Shown here piece after piece: positions 7,636-14,657 of a stretch of DNA of 37,996 bases. Below the pieces are notes generated by a model. It had not been told where the DNA came from. It was given only the letters and a program-made list of their open reading frames with translations, and did not search any database. The stretch comes from Treponema sp. Lineage in GTDB: Bacteria; Spirochaetota; Spirochaetia; Treponematales; Treponemataceae. Within the stretch, counting starts at the first letter, position 1; each line of letters opens with the position of its first letter. Position numbers and translations under genes: made by a program. The stretch spans positions 1-37,996 of the forward strand of contig JAFLSQ010000023.1 in the NCBI GenBank assembly GCA_022510865.1. The letters are read 5' to 3'.

Positions 7636-7682
7636 GCGGATTTTCCTGCTTTGCCGCGCTCTAATTGTGCGCGTAACTTATG

Positions 7683-7711
7683 TTCACAAAACGGTGTTTT
7701 CTTGGTATATT
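7683..7711 (+). promoter_or_regulatory. Predicted sigma70-type promoter of the gld-like operon
   Basis: TTCACA (7683-7688), a 17-bp spacer and TATATT (7706-7711). Transcription would start near 7718 and produce a leader of about 400 nt containing the 140-bp repeats before the ABC ATPase start at 8121. Confidence 0.55.
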
Positions 7712-7802
7712 CAGAATCGCACCCGGTGATTTTCCCGCTTTTTCTTGTGGACTGTGTTCCTGCAAGTCCGCTCGCGCGGGCAGAATGTGCAGACTTGGAA
7801 GC

Positions 7803-8120
7803 GGAGTTTCTGGGAATGTGGTTTTTCAAGGAGTGTCATAATCAGCCGTACAGATGGCGCGCCTGATTATGACGTGCAGTTTCTGCGAAACTGCCTATTT
7901 ACGTGTCCGTTCGCGCGGACGAAATATGAAAATTCAGAAACTGGAGTTTCTGGGAATGTGGTTTTTCAAGGAGTGTCATAATCATGCGCACAGATGGCGC
8001 GCCTGATTATGACTTGCAGTTTCTGCGAAACTGCTTATTTACGTGTCCGCTTATGCGGACGAAATATGAAAAATCAGAAACTGAAGTTTCTGATTTTTCA
8101 TATTTTTTAAGGAGGATAAG
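7803..8120 (+). repeat. 140-bp tandem repeat, two full copies plus a partial third
   Basis: Copies begin at 7803 and 7943, with a partial third at 8083, exactly 140 bp apart; a degenerate trace precedes 7803. Each full copy folds into GTCATAATC/GATTATGAC (7835-7873 and 7975-8013), GCAGTTTC/GAAACTGC with loop TGC (7876-7894 and 8016-8034) and GTCCG/CGGAC. Each contains an AAGGAG motif; in the third copy this becomes AAGGAGG, the ribosome-binding site of the ABC ATPase gene. ORFs crossing the repeats are by-products. The unit resembles a dispersed treponemal intergenic repeat. Confidence 0.85.
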
Positions 8121-8124
8121 ATGA
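7984..8124 (+). CDS. Possible 46-codon leader ORF overlapping the ABC gene start
   Basis: An ATG inside the second 140-bp copy follows AAGGAG by 10 nt and opens a 46-codon frame (MRTDGAPDYDLQFLRNC at its start). Its TGA overlaps the ATG of the ABC ATPase gene as ATGA. The frame runs through the 21-bp hairpin at 8062-8105, so translating ribosomes would prevent that hairpin from forming. The peptide resembles no known family and similar frames arise from the repeat itself, so this may be chance. It is listed because the overlap would allow translational coupling. Confidence 0.25.
   Translation: MRTDGAPDYDLQFLRNCLFTCPLMRTKYEKSETEVSDFSYFLRRIR
8062..8108 (+). terminator. 21-bp perfect hairpin with T-run before the ABC operon
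   Basis: The arms 8062-8082 and 8085-8105 are perfectly complementary over 21 bp around a 2-nt GA loop, and T8103-T8108 follow at the base. This has the form of a strong intrinsic terminator, yet the ribosome-binding site AAGGAGG starts at 8109 and the gene at 8121. The hairpin therefore lies inside the leader of the operon it precedes, suggesting attenuation or read-through control. Confidence 0.65.
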
Positions 8125-9077
8125 TTGAGGTTTCCCACGTGTCCCGCAATTTCGGGGATTTTCGTGCGGTAAATGACGTAAGTTTTTCCATCCCAAAAGG
8201 GCAGATTGTAGGGCTTCTTGGGCCGAACGGCGCGGGAAAAACGACCACCATGCGGATGATTACAGGCTTTTTGAATCCAACATCGGGCACAATCACAATT
8301 GACGGGATTGACATTGCAAAAAATCCTGTTGAGGCAAAAAAGAAAATCGGTTATATGCCGGAGTCCGCCCCGCTTTACGGCGACATGATTGTTGAGGATT
8401 ATCTTAAATACATTGCGGATATTCACGGCGAGGACGCGGACGAAAAAGTTCCCGCCCTATGCGCGGAATGCGGCCTCAAAGAGGTGATGAGCAAGAACAT
8501 ATCCGAGCTGTCACGCGGAAACAGGCAGCGCGTCGCGCTCGCTCACGCGCTCATGCACGACCCCGAAATTCTGATTCTTGACGAGCCGACTTCCGGCCTT
8601 GACCCGAATCAGGTGGAGGATGTCCGCGATATAATCCGTGAGATTGGAAAAACGCGCACGGTAATCGTCTCCACGCATATTCTGAGCGAGGTTGAGACGC
8701 TTTGCAGCCGGGCAATCATAATTTCAGGCGGAAAACTTGTCGCCGACAGTTCGATTGAGAGCCTGAAAAACAGCATCGGCACGTCGCTTTCGGTGTCCGT
8801 GACTTTTGCGGGCGGAACTGCTGGAAAAGCCGGGGAGATTGCGCGGTCTCTGACGTATGTCTCGGATGTTTCTGTGGCTGATTTGAATGACGGCAAATTC
8901 AGGATGACTGTCAGCGTGAGAGGCGAGGCGGAGATTCGGCCCGCGCTTATAAAAATGCTGGTTGACGGCGGTTTTGATTTGTATGAGGCCGCCATGAGCA
9001 AGAACAGCCTTGAGGATGTTTTCCACGCGCTCACATCAGAAAGTGCGTCATCATCAGAAGGAGCGGAGACAAAATGA
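8121..9077 (+). CDS. ABC-2 type transporter ATP-binding protein, GldA-like
   Basis: A 318-residue cytosolic ATPase. Walker A is GPNGAGKTT (34-42); the Q-loop region is GYMPESAPLYGDM; the signature is LSRGNRQR, a variant of LSGGQ that is common in the GldA/NatA branch; Walker B is ILILDEPTSGLDP; and the switch histidine is in STHILSE. After about residue 215 an accessory domain follows, as in other ABC-2 ATPases. The ribosome-binding site AAGGAGG lies 6 nt before the ATG. The stop overlaps the permease start (ATGA), so the two are coupled. With the next three genes it forms the conserved ATPase-permease-GldG-DUF4340 set; the substrate is unknown. Confidence 0.92.
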   Translation: MIEVSHVSRNFGDFRAVNDVSFSIPKGQIVGLLGPNGAGKTTTMRMITGFLNPTSGTITIDGIDIAKNPVEAKKKIGYMPESAPLYGDMIVEDYLKYIADIHGEDADEKVPALCAECGLKEVMSKNISELSRGNRQRVALAHALMHDPEILILDEPTSGLDPNQVEDVRDIIREIGKTRTVIVSTHILSEVETLCSRAIIISGGKLVADSSIESLKNSIGTSLSVSVTFAGGTAGKAGEIARSLTYVSDVSVADLNDGKFRMTVSVRGEAEIRPALIKMLVDGGFDLYEAAMSKNSLEDVFHALTSESASSSEGAETK

Positions 9078-9802
9078 GCACAAGCAAGAAAATCAAAAAT
9101 CCTGCCCTGATTATTATGCGGCGGGAACTAAAATCATATTTTACAAGCCCCATCGCATATATTGTCACCGGGCTTTTTCTGATTATCACGGGAATTCTGT
9201 TTTTCACCACGTTTTTCTTGCAGAACCGCGCGGAACTGCGGCTTTTGTTCGGGAATCTTCCGGTTCTGCTGTCGTTTTTTGTGCCGGCCCTCACAATGCG
9301 CATTTTTGCGGAGGAGCGCAGGGTCGGGTCAATCGAGACGCTGATGACTCTGCCGGTCACAGAGATTGATGTTGTCTGCGGAAAATATCTTGCGTCGCTT
9401 CTGAGCACGCTTGCCATGCTTTGCCCCACGCTTTTTTACGTGATTACCGCGGAGATTTTCGGCTCGCCGGATTACGGCCCGATTGTCGGCGGATATTTGG
9501 GCGCGGTCTTTCTCTGCGCAAGTTACACCGCAATCGGGATTTTCGCCACATCAATCACAAAAAATCAGATTATCGCATTTTTTACGGGCTTCATAATCTG
9601 CATCGCCCTTACAATGCTGGACTCATTCCTGATTTTTCTTCCCGCAAAAATCGTGAGCGTGCTTTCGTATATCTCTGCGAACGCGCATTTTAATTCGGTT
9701 GCGCGCGGAATAATCGATACGCGGGATTTGCTGTATTTTGCGAGCCTCACATCGCTGTTTTTTGCGATGACCGTGAAATCCCAGCAGAAGTCAAGGAATT
9801 AG
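9074..9802 (+). CDS. ABC-2 type permease, GldF-like
   Basis: A 242-residue inner-membrane protein with about six hydrophobic helices. It opens with a cytoplasmic MRRELKSYFTSPIAYI motif typical of ABC-2 permeases, followed by a first helix (VTGLFLIITGILFF), the RIFAEERRVGSIETLMTLPV signature between helices 2 and 3, and closes with a basic tail. It overlaps the ATPase gene by 4 nt and is 10 nt from the GldG-like gene. It should pair with the upstream ATPase to form the transporter. In Bacteroidetes the related GldF/GldG/GldA set is linked to gliding, but homologues are widespread in bacteria that do not glide, so no motility role is claimed. Confidence 0.9.
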   Translation: MSTSKKIKNPALIIMRRELKSYFTSPIAYIVTGLFLIITGILFFTTFFLQNRAELRLLFGNLPVLLSFFVPALTMRIFAEERRVGSIETLMTLPVTEIDVVCGKYLASLLSTLAMLCPTLFYVITAEIFGSPDYGPIVGGYLGAVFLCASYTAIGIFATSITKNQIIAFFTGFIICIALTMLDSFLIFLPAKIVSVLSYISANAHFNSVARGIIDTRDLLYFASLTSLFFAMTVKSQQKSRN

Positions 9803-9812
9803 GGAGGAGAAA

Positions 9813-11888
9813 ATGAGGAGAATTCTGAATTGGATTAAAAGTCCAAAATCCGATTTTATTTTGTTCGTGATTTTTCTGATTCTGGCGAATGTCGTAGGGC
9901 ACAGGGCGTTCCTGCGCTTTGACCTTACCGCGCCAAAATCCTATTCGCTCTCAAAAGCGAGCAAGAACCTTGTGCGCACGCTTGAGGCACCGCTTTCTGT
10001 CCGCGTGTTTTTTGATGACAAGCTGCCCGCGCCTTACAACAGCGTAGCGCAGTACGTGAACGACATTCTTGTTGAGTACAAGAACGCAGGCAACAAGAAT
10101 CTGTCTGTAATCAAAATGGATATGTCAAAGCCTGAGAATGCGACGCTTGCCCGCGAGATGGGCTTGAGTCAGATTCAGATTCAGGAGGTCAAGAACAACG
10201 AGGTTGGCTTCAAGCAGGGCTATATGGGAATCGCGCTCACTTACGGAGACAGCATTGAGGTTCTGAACCCAGTCACGAGCACGGACGGCCTTGAGTACAA
10301 AATCACGTCAAAAATATCAAAGATGATTTCTGTGTCTGATACTCTTGCGGGGCTTAAACCAGACGATAAAATCACCCTCACGCTTTATTTCAGCGATGCC
10401 TTCGCCGAGCTTGGAATCAGCGGAAGCAATCAGATTGAGGACATTGCGCGGGATGCGTTTGAGTCTGTGAACAAGAGGAATATGGGTCGCCTGGAATTTC
10501 TTGTGGAGCATCCGGCTGGTGCGGCGGTTGACGAGGTTGCCCAGAAATACGGACTTCAGCGCGTGAATTACAGGAATCAGAGCGGGGGCATGGATACCGC
10601 CACGCTCGGGCTTGTGCTTGAGCAGGGCGATAAATTTTTCGCGCTGCCTTTTGAGATTCAGAACTCGTTTTTCGGCTATGTTTTTGTCGGGCTTGACGAG
10701 CTGGAATTATCAATCACAGAGGGATTGCAGAGCCTTCTCTCGAACATCACGGAAATCGGCTACATAACCGGGCACAACGAGCTTGACCACACTGCCGAAA
10801 ATTATTCCGCGAATTTTGACAGGCTGATTTCCGGCCTGTACGAGCTTGTTGATTTGGATTTGACCGCGGAGGATATTCCTGCTGGAATGAATTCAATCAT
10901 CATAAACGGCCCGCAGTATGATTTTGCGGACGAGGAGCTTTACAAGATTGACCAGTTCCTCATGCGCGGCGGCAACATCATGTTCTTTTTGGACGGAATG
11001 TCCGAGGACGGCACCGCGCAGTACACCGGCGGCCAACAGTATGTTCCGAACGACCTGAACATCAACCGTATGCTTGCGGATTACGGCGTTTCCGTGGAGC
11101 ACAACATTGTGATGGACAAGAACGGGTATGAGTTTCAGAACGCGCAGATTGGCAGGCAGATTCTTTACTGGGCACCAATCCTGCATAAAAATCAACTTGC
11201 GCGTAAGAGCATCATCACGAACAACCTTGGCTATGTGGTCATGTTCCAGAACAGCGCGCTTGATGTCTCCGCGGCGCAGTCAGACCCGGATTTGCGAGTG
11301 ACCGTCCTTGCCCGCTCCAGCGACGAGTCCTGGAAAATGAGCAGCAATATCATCCTTAATCCTGTGATGATTTCGCCGCCGTCTGATGCTAGCCAGTTGA
11401 AGTCAGAGAATCTGATTGCTCTTGTTGAGGGAAAATTCAGAAGCGCGTTTGATGCGCCTGTAATCCCAAAGCAGTTTGATGAGGACGGCAACGAGATTGC
11501 GCTCCCGGAAGGAAATCTTGACGCAACAAGGCACGTTGGCGCGAGCATAATGCCGGGGAAAATTTTTGTGGCAGGCTCGTCATATCTTACGACGCGCCAG
11601 GTGATTGATGAGGGCGGCTCGACCCCGGTCTCAATGCTTCTTATGAACGTTGTGGATTATATGAACGGCAACGAGGACTTGTGTACTATGCGCACGAAAA
11701 GCCTGTCTGTGAACACGCTCACGGTAAAATCATCCGCCGCCGCCAATTTCTGGAAATATTTCAACGAGTACGGGCTTGCGGCAATGCTTGTGGCCGCGGG
11801 TTTTGTGGTTCTGCGTCTTCGCGCAAAGCACCGCGCGGCAATCAACAGAAAATACAATCCCGATGACACGCGAACCATCACAAAATAG
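9813..11888 (+). CDS. GldG-like ABC transporter auxiliary protein
   Basis: A 691-residue protein anchored by an N-terminal helix (about 14-33, FILFVIFLILANVVGH) and a C-terminal helix (about 647-665), with the large domain between them predicted outside the cytoplasm. LRFDLTAPKSYSLSKASKNL just after the first helix is the hallmark of GldG-family proteins, followed by the segment LEAPLSVRVFFDDKLPAPYN. GGAGG precedes the ATG. The GIAL..YGDSIEVLNP and FLMRGGNIMFFLDGM segments also fit the family. It is thought to act with the ABC-2 permease; the mechanism is unknown. The spacing of 10 and 12 nt to its neighbours supports one transcript. Confidence 0.88.
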   Translation: MRRILNWIKSPKSDFILFVIFLILANVVGHRAFLRFDLTAPKSYSLSKASKNLVRTLEAPLSVRVFFDDKLPAPYNSVAQYVNDILVEYKNAGNKNLSVIKMDMSKPENATLAREMGLSQIQIQEVKNNEVGFKQGYMGIALTYGDSIEVLNPVTSTDGLEYKITSKISKMISVSDTLAGLKPDDKITLTLYFSDAFAELGISGSNQIEDIARDAFESVNKRNMGRLEFLVEHPAGAAVDEVAQKYGLQRVNYRNQSGGMDTATLGLVLEQGDKFFALPFEIQNSFFGYVFVGLDELELSITEGLQSLLSNITEIGYITGHNELDHTAENYSANFDRLISGLYELVDLDLTAEDIPAGMNSIIINGPQYDFADEELYKIDQFLMRGGNIMFFLDGMSEDGTAQYTGGQQYVPNDLNINRMLADYGVSVEHNIVMDKNGYEFQNAQIGRQILYWAPILHKNQLARKSIITNNLGYVVMFQNSALDVSAAQSDPDLRVTVLARSSDESWKMSSNIILNPVMISPPSDASQLKSENLIALVEGKFRSAFDAPVIPKQFDEDGNEIALPEGNLDATRHVGASIMPGKIFVAGSSYLTTRQVIDEGGSTPVSMLLMNVVDYMNGNEDLCTMRTKSLSVNTLTVKSSAAANFWKYFNEYGLAAMLVAAGFVVLRLRAKHRAAINRKYNPDDTRTITK

Positions 11889-11900
11889 AGGAAAATTAAA

Positions 11901-12818
11901 ATGAAAAGACGAAAACTGATTTTGATTATCGCCGATGTGATTTTAATCCTTGTCTGCATAATTCAGGGTGTGATTTCCGGCCGTGACGGTGTCATCACTT
12001 TTTCCTGTCCCAGCGACATTGACGAGATTGTGTACGAAAGTCCGTCTGAAAATTTCACTCTTGTGCGCGATGGCGATGCCTGGCTCGGCGGAGCAAAAAA
12101 ATATCCCGTCACAAAAACTTCCGTGGATTATTTTATCGAGCAGATTTCAGAAATCCGCGCGCTGGACAAAGTGGGAAGCCTTGGGAATGCGGCGGTGGCG
12201 GAGCGTTATCAGCTGGATGACGCGCATAAAATCACCGTGACCGCGAAAAAAGACGGCAAAGTTCTGCGCACCCTGCACATCGGCAAGGAAGCCCCCGCAA
12301 GCTCGCAGTCTTACATCGCGCTGGACGACAAAAAAGACATTTTTCTTGCGTCCGGCAACATTCGCGGAACGTTCAGCACATCGCTCAGCTCAATCCGCTC
12401 GCGCTCGGTCTGGCAGCTGGATAAATCTGCGATTACCGGCGTGACTTTGCGCCCCGCGTCTCCCGGCGGAAACGTTCTTGCAATCACAAAAACATCAAGC
12501 GGCGAGGATTCCGTCTGGAGCATATCCCCGTCAGAAAATCAGATTGACGGCGCGAAGGCGCAGGCCTGGTTTGATTCCCTTGCGAATCTTACGACCCCGG
12601 TCTGGCACGACGAGGATGATTTGGGCGGCACAAAAATTGTGGACGCGGAGATTGCCTGCGGCACTGATGCAATCACGCTTTCTTTGTATGAGATTGCGCC
12701 GGACGGTGACGGCAACGCCACTTACTACGCAAAGTCGTCAGAAACTCCGTATGTTTTTGAGCTTGCGTCTTATGCGGCTGAAAAATTCCTTAAAACAGCG
12801 GAAGATTTTGCAGAATGA
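11901..12818 (+). CDS. DUF4340-domain protein
   Basis: A 305-residue protein with an N-terminal membrane anchor (about 5-25, KLILIIADVILILVCIIQG) and an extracytoplasmic domain. The DUF4340 pattern is clear: short beta repeats such as FTLVRDGDAWLGG, a helix with YFIEQISEIRALDKV, then TVTAKKDGKVLRTLHIGKEA and the SYIALDDKKDIFLA segment. DUF4340 proteins regularly follow GldG-like genes and are presumed to cooperate with them. The stop overlaps the pth start by 4 nt (ATGA), tying a housekeeping gene to the transporter transcript. The function itself is unknown. Confidence 0.85.
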   Translation: MKRRKLILIIADVILILVCIIQGVISGRDGVITFSCPSDIDEIVYESPSENFTLVRDGDAWLGGAKKYPVTKTSVDYFIEQISEIRALDKVGSLGNAAVAERYQLDDAHKITVTAKKDGKVLRTLHIGKEAPASSQSYIALDDKKDIFLASGNIRGTFSTSLSSIRSRSVWQLDKSAITGVTLRPASPGGNVLAITKTSSGEDSVWSISPSENQIDGAKAQAWFDSLANLTTPVWHDEDDLGGTKIVDAEIACGTDAITLSLYEIAPDGDGNATYYAKSSETPYVFELASYAAEKFLKTAEDFAE

Positions 12819-13477
12819 TACGGCTCGTCGCATTTTTGGGAAATTACGGCCGCGAATACGAGAATACCCGCCACAACGCGGGCTGGCTTTTCGCCGATTC
12901 CCTTGCTTTTGCCGCGAACCTGCGCTGGCAGAGCAAATTCAAAGGGCTGATTTCTGATTTCTCTCCCGAACAGCTCTCACAGTGGGCTTGTGACAAAAAA
13001 ATCTGCTCAAAAAAAGACGGAAGCCCCGTGATTGTCCCGGATGACGCTCCCGCGCACATTTATTTTCTAAAGCCCATGACCTACATGAACCTCAGCGGCG
13101 AGAGCATAATCGAGGCCGCGAATTTCTATAAAATCACTGCGGAAGAGATTCTTGTTGTCCATGATGAGCTGGAGCTGCCATTCGGATTTGTGAGCCTTAA
13201 ATGGAGCGGCGGGCTTGGCGGTCACAACGGTCTGCGCTCTACAAAAAACGTCCTTGGCACCGCGGATTTCTGGCGAATCCGTTTTGGGATTGGCCGTCCT
13301 TCAAACGACCGCATCAGCATTGCCGATTACGTTCTAAGTCGTTTCTCATCAGATGAGGAGGAGCGGCTGATGGACGTGTTCGCGCAGTCCGCGCTTCTTT
13401 TTGTGCGGCTTCTGCTGTCGCCCGAGCCGCAGAGACTTTTGCAGGCATGGGGCAAAAAGAATCTGCTGGCAGACTGA
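12815..13477 (+). CDS. pth: Peptidyl-tRNA hydrolase
   Basis: A 220-residue enzyme that hydrolyses the ester bond of peptidyl-tRNAs released by stalled ribosomes, recycling tRNA. The bacterial Pth signature is complete: N10 in LGNYGREYENTRHNAGW with catalytic H20, FLKPMTYMNLSG with N92, HDELELPFG with D117, and GGHNGLRS with N138. N10 and H20 keep the E. coli numbering, while the later residues are shifted by 24 because of an insertion around residues 44-75 containing Cys and Lys clusters. The start overlaps the DUF4340 stop as ATGA, so its translation is coupled to the ABC operon. Confidence 0.95.
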   Translation: MIRLVAFLGNYGREYENTRHNAGWLFADSLAFAANLRWQSKFKGLISDFSPEQLSQWACDKKICSKKDGSPVIVPDDAPAHIYFLKPMTYMNLSGESIIEAANFYKITAEEILVVHDELELPFGFVSLKWSGGLGGHNGLRSTKNVLGTADFWRIRFGIGRPSNDRISIADYVLSRFSSDEEERLMDVFAQSALLFVRLLLSPEPQRLLQAWGKKNLLAD

Positions 13478-13485
13478 CTGCCTGT

Positions 13486-13526
13486 TGCGGATTTTTGTGC
13501 CGTAGTCCGGAGCATAAAAATCCGCA
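13486..13526 (+). terminator. Hairpin after pth
   Basis: TGCGGATTTTTGTGC (13486-13500) pairs with GCATAAAAATCCGCA (13512-13526) over 15 bp with one G-U pair and an 11-nt loop. The stem contains its own T-run, but none follows the stem, so termination is likely but not certain. Confidence 0.6.
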
Positions 13527-13532
13527 GCCTAC

Positions 13533-13561
13533 TATTAGAAATTATTTATTTAAGATATAAT
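13533..13561 (+). promoter_or_regulatory. Promoter of the RND efflux operon
   Basis: TATAAT at 13556-13561 in an AT-rich stretch, with a poor -35 (TATTAG at 13533-13538, 17-bp spacing). The start point falls on or within 1-2 nt of the ATG at 13569, which has no Shine-Dalgarno sequence, suggesting a leaderless message. Confidence 0.5.
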
Positions 13562-13568
13562 CCAAGCG

Positions 13569-14657
13569 ATGAGATGGAACAAAAAATATATCCGTCTTGC
13601 CGTTAGCGTCTGTGTCGCGCTGCTTTTCGTTTTTCTTATCATAGCGGTCTCCGGCAAGAAAAAAGTTATCCCGAATGACGATGTGCTTCCTGTCGTGGTT
13701 GTGCAGAAGCCGGAGATGCGGACTCTGGTGGAGTCGGTGTCCATCAGCGGGTACGTTGAGGCAGACGCGATGATTCCCGTAGTTCCGTTTGTCTCCGGGA
13801 CGATTCTGGAGTACCCCGCGCGTGCCGGAAACTATGTTGAGAAAGACGAGCTTCTTGCCAAAATCGATGATGAGCCGTTCCGTCAGCAGATGCTCCAGGC
13901 GCAGGCCGCATATTTTGCCGCAAAAAGCACGTTCGACCGCGTTGATGCGCTTTTTAAATCCGGGGCGGCAACCAAGCAGAATTATGATAACGCCCGTGCG
14001 CAGTATGATGCGTCCAAAGCCCAGTACGATTTATCAAACTTGCAGGTGAATTACACGGAAGTGCGCGCGCCGGTCTCCGGCACAATCCTCATTGCGGATC
14101 AGGCGGTGGGCGGAATCGGAAGTCAGGGAAATCCGATTGCTGTCATCGCGGATTTGGAGAACCTTGTCGTGCGCCTCAAAGTCCCCGAAAAATATTTTGA
14201 CCTTTTTACCTTGGGCCGGGAAAATCTTGCCGTGACCGTGACGCGCCCTGCCGAAAAAGAGCTTTACGATGACGCGGTGACTTCTGCCACGATTGAGAAC
14301 ATCGCGCCGTATGTCTCGCCGGAAAGCAAGAATTTTCAGGTGGTCTGCCATCTGGACGAGCCGGGTGAGCGGTTCCGCCCGGGAATGTACGTCAAAGTTC
14401 AAGTGTCTTACCGCGTCCACGAGTCTGTGCCGGTTCTTCCCGCGCAGACAAAGAAAATGGACGGCTCGTGCTATGTCTACAATCCAGAAACGCAGACCGT
14501 CTCTTTCATCGAGCCGTTTGACGCTCCGTCTGATGGCGAGAATTTTGTTGTGCCCGCCCAGTATGAAAATCAGTTTTTTGTGATTGACGGCCAGAATTTC
14601 TTGTTCGACGGCCAGAAAGTCCGCCTGTACGAAGAGGCTCTGAATGAAAGTCTCTGA
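13569..14657 (+). CDS. RND efflux periplasmic adaptor (HlyD/AcrA type)
   Basis: A 362-residue membrane-fusion protein. It carries an N-terminal membrane anchor (about 9-27), then the lipoyl half-motif (SGTILEYPARAGNYVEKDELLAKIDD), a short alpha-hairpin (about 108-155, rich in Ala, Gln and Lys), the second lipoyl half (TEVRAPVSGTI) and beta-barrel and membrane-proximal domains (RFRPGMYVKVQV). It bridges the inner-membrane pump and the TolC-type channel. The final 14 nt overlap the pump gene, indicating coupled translation. The alpha-hairpin looks shorter than in AcrA. Substrate cannot be read from the sequence. Confidence 0.92.
   Translation: MRWNKKYIRLAVSVCVALLFVFLIIAVSGKKKVIPNDDVLPVVVVQKPEMRTLVESVSISGYVEADAMIPVVPFVSGTILEYPARAGNYVEKDELLAKIDDEPFRQQMLQAQAAYFAAKSTFDRVDALFKSGAATKQNYDNARAQYDASKAQYDLSNLQVNYTEVRAPVSGTILIADQAVGGIGSQGNPIAVIADLENLVVRLKVPEKYFDLFTLGRENLAVTVTRPAEKELYDDAVTSATIENIAPYVSPESKNFQVVCHLDEPGERFRPGMYVKVQVSYRVHESVPVLPAQTKKMDGSCYVYNPETQTVSFIEPFDAPSDGENFVVPAQYENQFFVIDGQNFLFDGQKVRLYEEALNESL

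Noticed and set aside
7651..7981. Small plus-strand ORFs of 71 and 78 residues before the ABC operon
   Set aside because: They run through the 140-bp repeat and its hairpins, lack good ribosome-binding sites and look like no protein family.
8121..11888. Gliding-motility machinery
   Set aside because: Only the GldA/F/G-like transporter part is present and this set is common in non-gliding bacteria, so a motility role is not supported.
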